A stretch of 43,484 bases of DNA from a virus. A program made the position numbers and the translations under genes. Position 1 is the first letter of the stretch. Each line of letters opens with the position of its first letter. Positions 41,415-43,484 of this stretch are shown here, piece by piece. The stretch covers positions 1-43,484 of the IMG/VR virus record IMGVR_UViG_3300045973_000956. One strand, written 5' to 3'. The notes beneath the pieces were generated by a model, which worked only from the letters and a program-made list of their open reading frames with translations, did no database searches and was not told the origin of the DNA.

Positions 41415-41622
41415 AAAAAGTTTCTAATATCTTTTTATCATTATTCAATCTTGATAATTTATCATAAATTCATCTTCAATAAAAATCTTCTTTTTTATCT
41501 TCAAAATAGTTTTGTAAATTTAATATTCTAAGAAAACTAATATAATTTTCTTTTGTTTCTATTTTTCAATTAACTATTTCATATTCTTTAATAGTTTGTT
41601 CTAAGTATTCTAATAATTCCAT
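41398..41622 (-). CDS. Small helical accessory protein
   Basis: 74 aa (ELLEYLEQTIKEYEIVNGKI; GRGIYDKLSRLNNDKKILET). Not recognised. Starts after the CTTATAGAATT box; last gene of the operon beginning at leader B. Confidence 0.6.
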
Positions 41623-41633
41623 AATTCTATAAG

Positions 41634-41915
41634 TTAGTTAATAAAATTTTCAAATGCTGTTTTAGGTTTGTTAATTATACTATCAAAATCAATTCATAAT
41701 ATTTCTTCTACTTCTGTTAGATTTTTACATCATAGTTTTTGTTTATCTTCATTATTAAAGGCTAAATCTTTATAAGAAGTATTAAAAAGTTTATTTATAT
41801 CTTCTTCTGAATATCATTTTTTAATTAATTCATTTACCATTTCTTGTAATGGGTTTTTATCTGTAGAAAAAGTAAAAGGTTCTCAAACCATTTCTAGTCA
41901 GTTTCATAATTTCAT
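41634..41915 (-). CDS. Accessory protein, paralogue of 2423-2596
   Basis: 93 aa. From about residue 47 it repeats the core of the 57-aa protein across the terminase island (SYKDLAFNNEDKQKLGCKNL, then EVEEILGIDFD). The N-terminal 45 residues (PLQEMVNELIKKGYSEEDIN) have no counterpart there. Function unknown. The duplication shows that the two accessory blocks share origin. Confidence 0.7.
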
Positions 41916-41919
41916 AATT

Positions 41920-42096
41920 TTATAAGTTAGTTAATAAATCTTTTATTCATTCTTTTGAATGATTATTACTTCTTAAATCTTCCATTTCTTTTTTTATTCC
42001 TTTTCTTAATTCATAAGGTAGTATTCTTTTCCCTGTAATAGTACTGATAACATTTTCTAAATGTGTTATCTCTTTAAGATATTCATTTTCTAACAT
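41920..42096 (-). CDS. Small helical accessory protein
   Basis: 58 aa (NEYLKEITHLENVISTITGK; LRKGIKKEMEDLRSNNHSKE). Not recognised. Its stop lies inside the CTTATAAAATT box of the next gene. Confidence 0.55.
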
Positions 42097-42114
42097 AATT
42101 CTATAAGTTAATTG

Positions 42115-42297
42115 TTAAATCTTTATTATGTAAGTAGCCATTGATTCATATGTAAAAAATAAATCTTTTTCGTTATCACTTTCATCATAATAATTTGTTT
42201 TACATAAAACTCAATCTTCTTTAAATTCAAATTCTTCATAAAATCCATACCTTGTTTGTTTTTTTATAAAGTCTATTATAAATTGCTGTTGTGACAT
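42115..42297 (-). CDS. Small acidic accessory protein
   Basis: 60 aa (QQQFIIDFIKKQTRYGFYEE; TNYYDESDNEKDLFFTYESM). Not recognised. First gene behind leader B. Confidence 0.6.
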
Positions 42298-42448
42298 AAT
42301 TCTATAAGTTAAAAGATAAAATAAAAATAAAACCTCTAATATTTACAAACTTAATTTACTACAAAGAAGTTTTTAAAGGTTTTATTTTTATCTATAAATA
42401 TTTTTCTTTGTAGTAAGAATATTATATTAAAATTTTCTTAAAAAGCAA
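42298..42448 (-). promoter_or_regulatory. Leader element B: promoter plus P1/terminator pseudoknot
   Basis: TTGCTT (42443-42448) and TATAAT (42421-42426) are 16 nt apart on the minus strand. P1 TTACTACAAAGA/TCTTTGTAGTAA (42405-42416 and 42356-42367) starts about 5 nt after the -10. AAAAATAAAACCTTT pairs with AGAGGTTTTATTTTT, and AATATTTATA with TGTAAATATT. The P1 sequence differs wholly from element A while the rest is similar. Confidence 0.8.
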
Positions 42449-42624
42449 AATATTACATATATAAAATTTAATTTTACAAATTCAAATAAAAGATTAAAAT
42501 AAAAATACTTTATTATCTAACTAAAATTTATGATAATTCAAGAGAAAATAAGTACTAATAGTTATTTAAATTTACTTACACAAATATTTAAAATATGATT
42601 GAATTATTTCAAGATTTAGTTACA

Positions 42625-43254
42625 TTAAACATATCTCCAAATAAAACCTCAAGCAGTTTTTTGTATTCATTTACAGCAAGCTGAAATATTTGTTTTAAAA
42701 ATTCATAAATCTCTCATTACATCACTTAAACTATCCCAAGTTTTAATAAGATTACCTAGTAAATTATATTGATTAACTTTCTTACTTTTACGATTATCTT
42801 TTCAGAATTTTCATTTATCTGGATGATTGACTTTAAAATTATTTTTATTTGATAGCTTATTTCATAATATTCTATAGCTATGTAATATATTTTCACTAGC
42901 AGTACAAAATTCTAAATTTTCTAAATTATTATTATATTTATCTCAGTCAATATGATTAACTTGTTCTTTATTTTTAGGATTATCTAAAAAAGTTAAACAC
43001 ACCAATCTATGTATATAAAAAATTTTAGCTATTCATCTAATATATAAATTAATACGACAGTATCCGTTTATATATTTTGAATATTTCAATATCTTATCTT
43101 TTTTAGTTTTAGAATTTCATAAACTCTTAACATTCCCTTTATTACTTACTTGATATAATCCTTCATATCAAGGTATATCTTTCCATATTTCAGGTTTATT
43201 ATTTAGTCTAATCTGTCTCTGTAGAAGTTTATATTTTTCTCTTATATTATCCAT
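42625..43254 (-). CDS. NUMOD4-HNH-NUMOD1 homing endonuclease
   Basis: 209 aa. NUMOD4 at about residues 28-50 (PEIWKDIPGYEGLYQVSNKG), HNH core (YIHRLVCLTFLDNPKNKEQ, VNHIDGDKYNNNLENLEFCT), then NUMOD1-like (KVNQYNLLGNLIKTWDSLSD; ending GGFIWRYV). Closely similar in plan to the plus-strand HNH at 15861-16427, with 20 extra N-terminal residues. It faces away from terL across the circle junction and is transcribed from leader F. Confidence 0.92.
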
Positions 43255-43359
43255 AATTTTAAAAATCAAAAAAAGTAATAATCTCCGACAATTATTACTT
43301 TTAAATAAAGTATATAAATACTTACTGTCAGAGTTGTAAATATTCATAGAGTAATTATA
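43250..43359. repeat. 110-bp perfect direct repeat, copy 2
   Basis: Identical to 41248-41357. Together the copies bracket about 2 kb with the leader B operon and HNH gene, and would allow loss of that segment by homologous recombination. Confidence 0.9.
43255..43359 (-). promoter_or_regulatory. Leader element F: P1/terminator pseudoknot before HNH gene
   Basis: Same bases as element E in P1 (43283-43291 and 43325-43333) and terminator stem. The -10 ATTATA/TATAAT is kept (43354-43359), but beyond the repeat the sequence differs, and a TTGAAA-like -35 lies about 16 nt away. The junction with the terminal repeat is inside this promoter. Confidence 0.78.
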
Positions 43360-43484
43360 TATAATAATTTGTATTTTTCAAGTTTATTTTTATAATTATC
43401 TTGATTTGAGTTCGGGACAGTTTTACTAAAATATGTGCTGATTATGAAAGACTAAAATGTGATAAAGATGATAAAGAATAATAC
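43358..43484. repeat. Terminal direct repeat, copy 2
   Basis: Identical to 1-127. Joining here makes a circle in which HNH leader F and terL face apart with about 240 nt between the two start codons. Confidence 0.95.

Noticed and set aside
42530-42619. 29-aa plus-strand ORF between leader B and the HNH gene
   Set aside because: Short, low complexity, no start box or neighbour supporting it; convergent with the HNH stop.
1-43484. TGA as tryptophan (code 4)
   Set aside because: TGA falls on invariant Gly of Walker A, NUMOD4, YopX and papain-like motifs, and the adhesin would be an implausible poly-Trp; TGG is used normally for Trp.

Overview
The window is a complete, circular, very AT-rich tailed-phage genome that reads TGA as glycine. 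Bases 1-127 recur exactly at 43358-43484, so the unique circle is 43,357 bp. Under the standard code almost every gene is shattered. With TAA and TAG as the only stops, about 66 ORFs tile the circle. TGA falls on invariant glycines: two glycines of the helicase Walker A motif, the Gly before the catalytic His of the papain-like lysin, the NUMOD4 and YopX core glycines, and a poly-Gly fibre domain. TGG remains in use for tryptophan. This is genetic code 25, known from Absconditabacteria (SR1) and Gracilibacteria of the CPR, so the host is probably one of these. No integrase, tRNA gene, CRISPR array or DNA polymerase was seen. A P22 gp10/T7 gp12-like nozzle and two very long internal-type virion proteins suggest podovirus-like morphology.

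Layout. A large terminase gene (142-1797, +) sits as an island between minus-strand blocks of HNH endonucleases and small accessory proteins (40243-43254 and 1798-2907). Late block 1 (3115-13584, +) holds portal, scaffold, decoration, major capsid and surface or fibre proteins. A lysis block follows (13681-15718, +): holin, one-TM partner, small Zn-ribbon and HNH-like proteins, and a papain-like lysin with an SLH-like tail. An HNH cassette lies just behind the lysin gene and is flanked by a 20-bp direct repeat. A convergent minus-strand early block (16629-22848) encodes membrane proteins, an SSB-like protein, a VRR-NUC nuclease, a YopX-like protein and a winged-helix regulator or initiator. 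A divergent control region (22849-23281) separates it from the plus-strand replication block (23282-27145; DnaD-like organiser, Toprim-helicase). A long structured intergenic region and an HTH protein (possible small terminase) precede late block 2 (28212-40144, +): fibres, adaptor, nozzle, poly-Gly adhesin, a 989-aa lysozyme-like virion protein and a 1042-aa virion protein with a C-terminal ADP-ribosyltransferase-like domain.

Regulation. Genes have almost no Shine-Dalgarno sequences; starts follow AT-rich boxes such as TAAAATATG or, in the accessory blocks, CTTATAGAATTATG. The most striking feature is a family of eight leader elements on both strands. Most sit behind a TTGCTT-16-TATAAT-type promoter. 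In each, an upstream arm (P1) pairs with the loop of a T-tailed terminator-like hairpin. Primary sequences differ while pairing is kept, which is covariation within one genome. They lie before HNH genes, accessory operons and the early regulator, and look like an undescribed pseudoknotted attenuator or antiterminator RNA. A second motif, AAATCTTCCCC, sits a constant 25-27 nt upstream of three late-gene starts.
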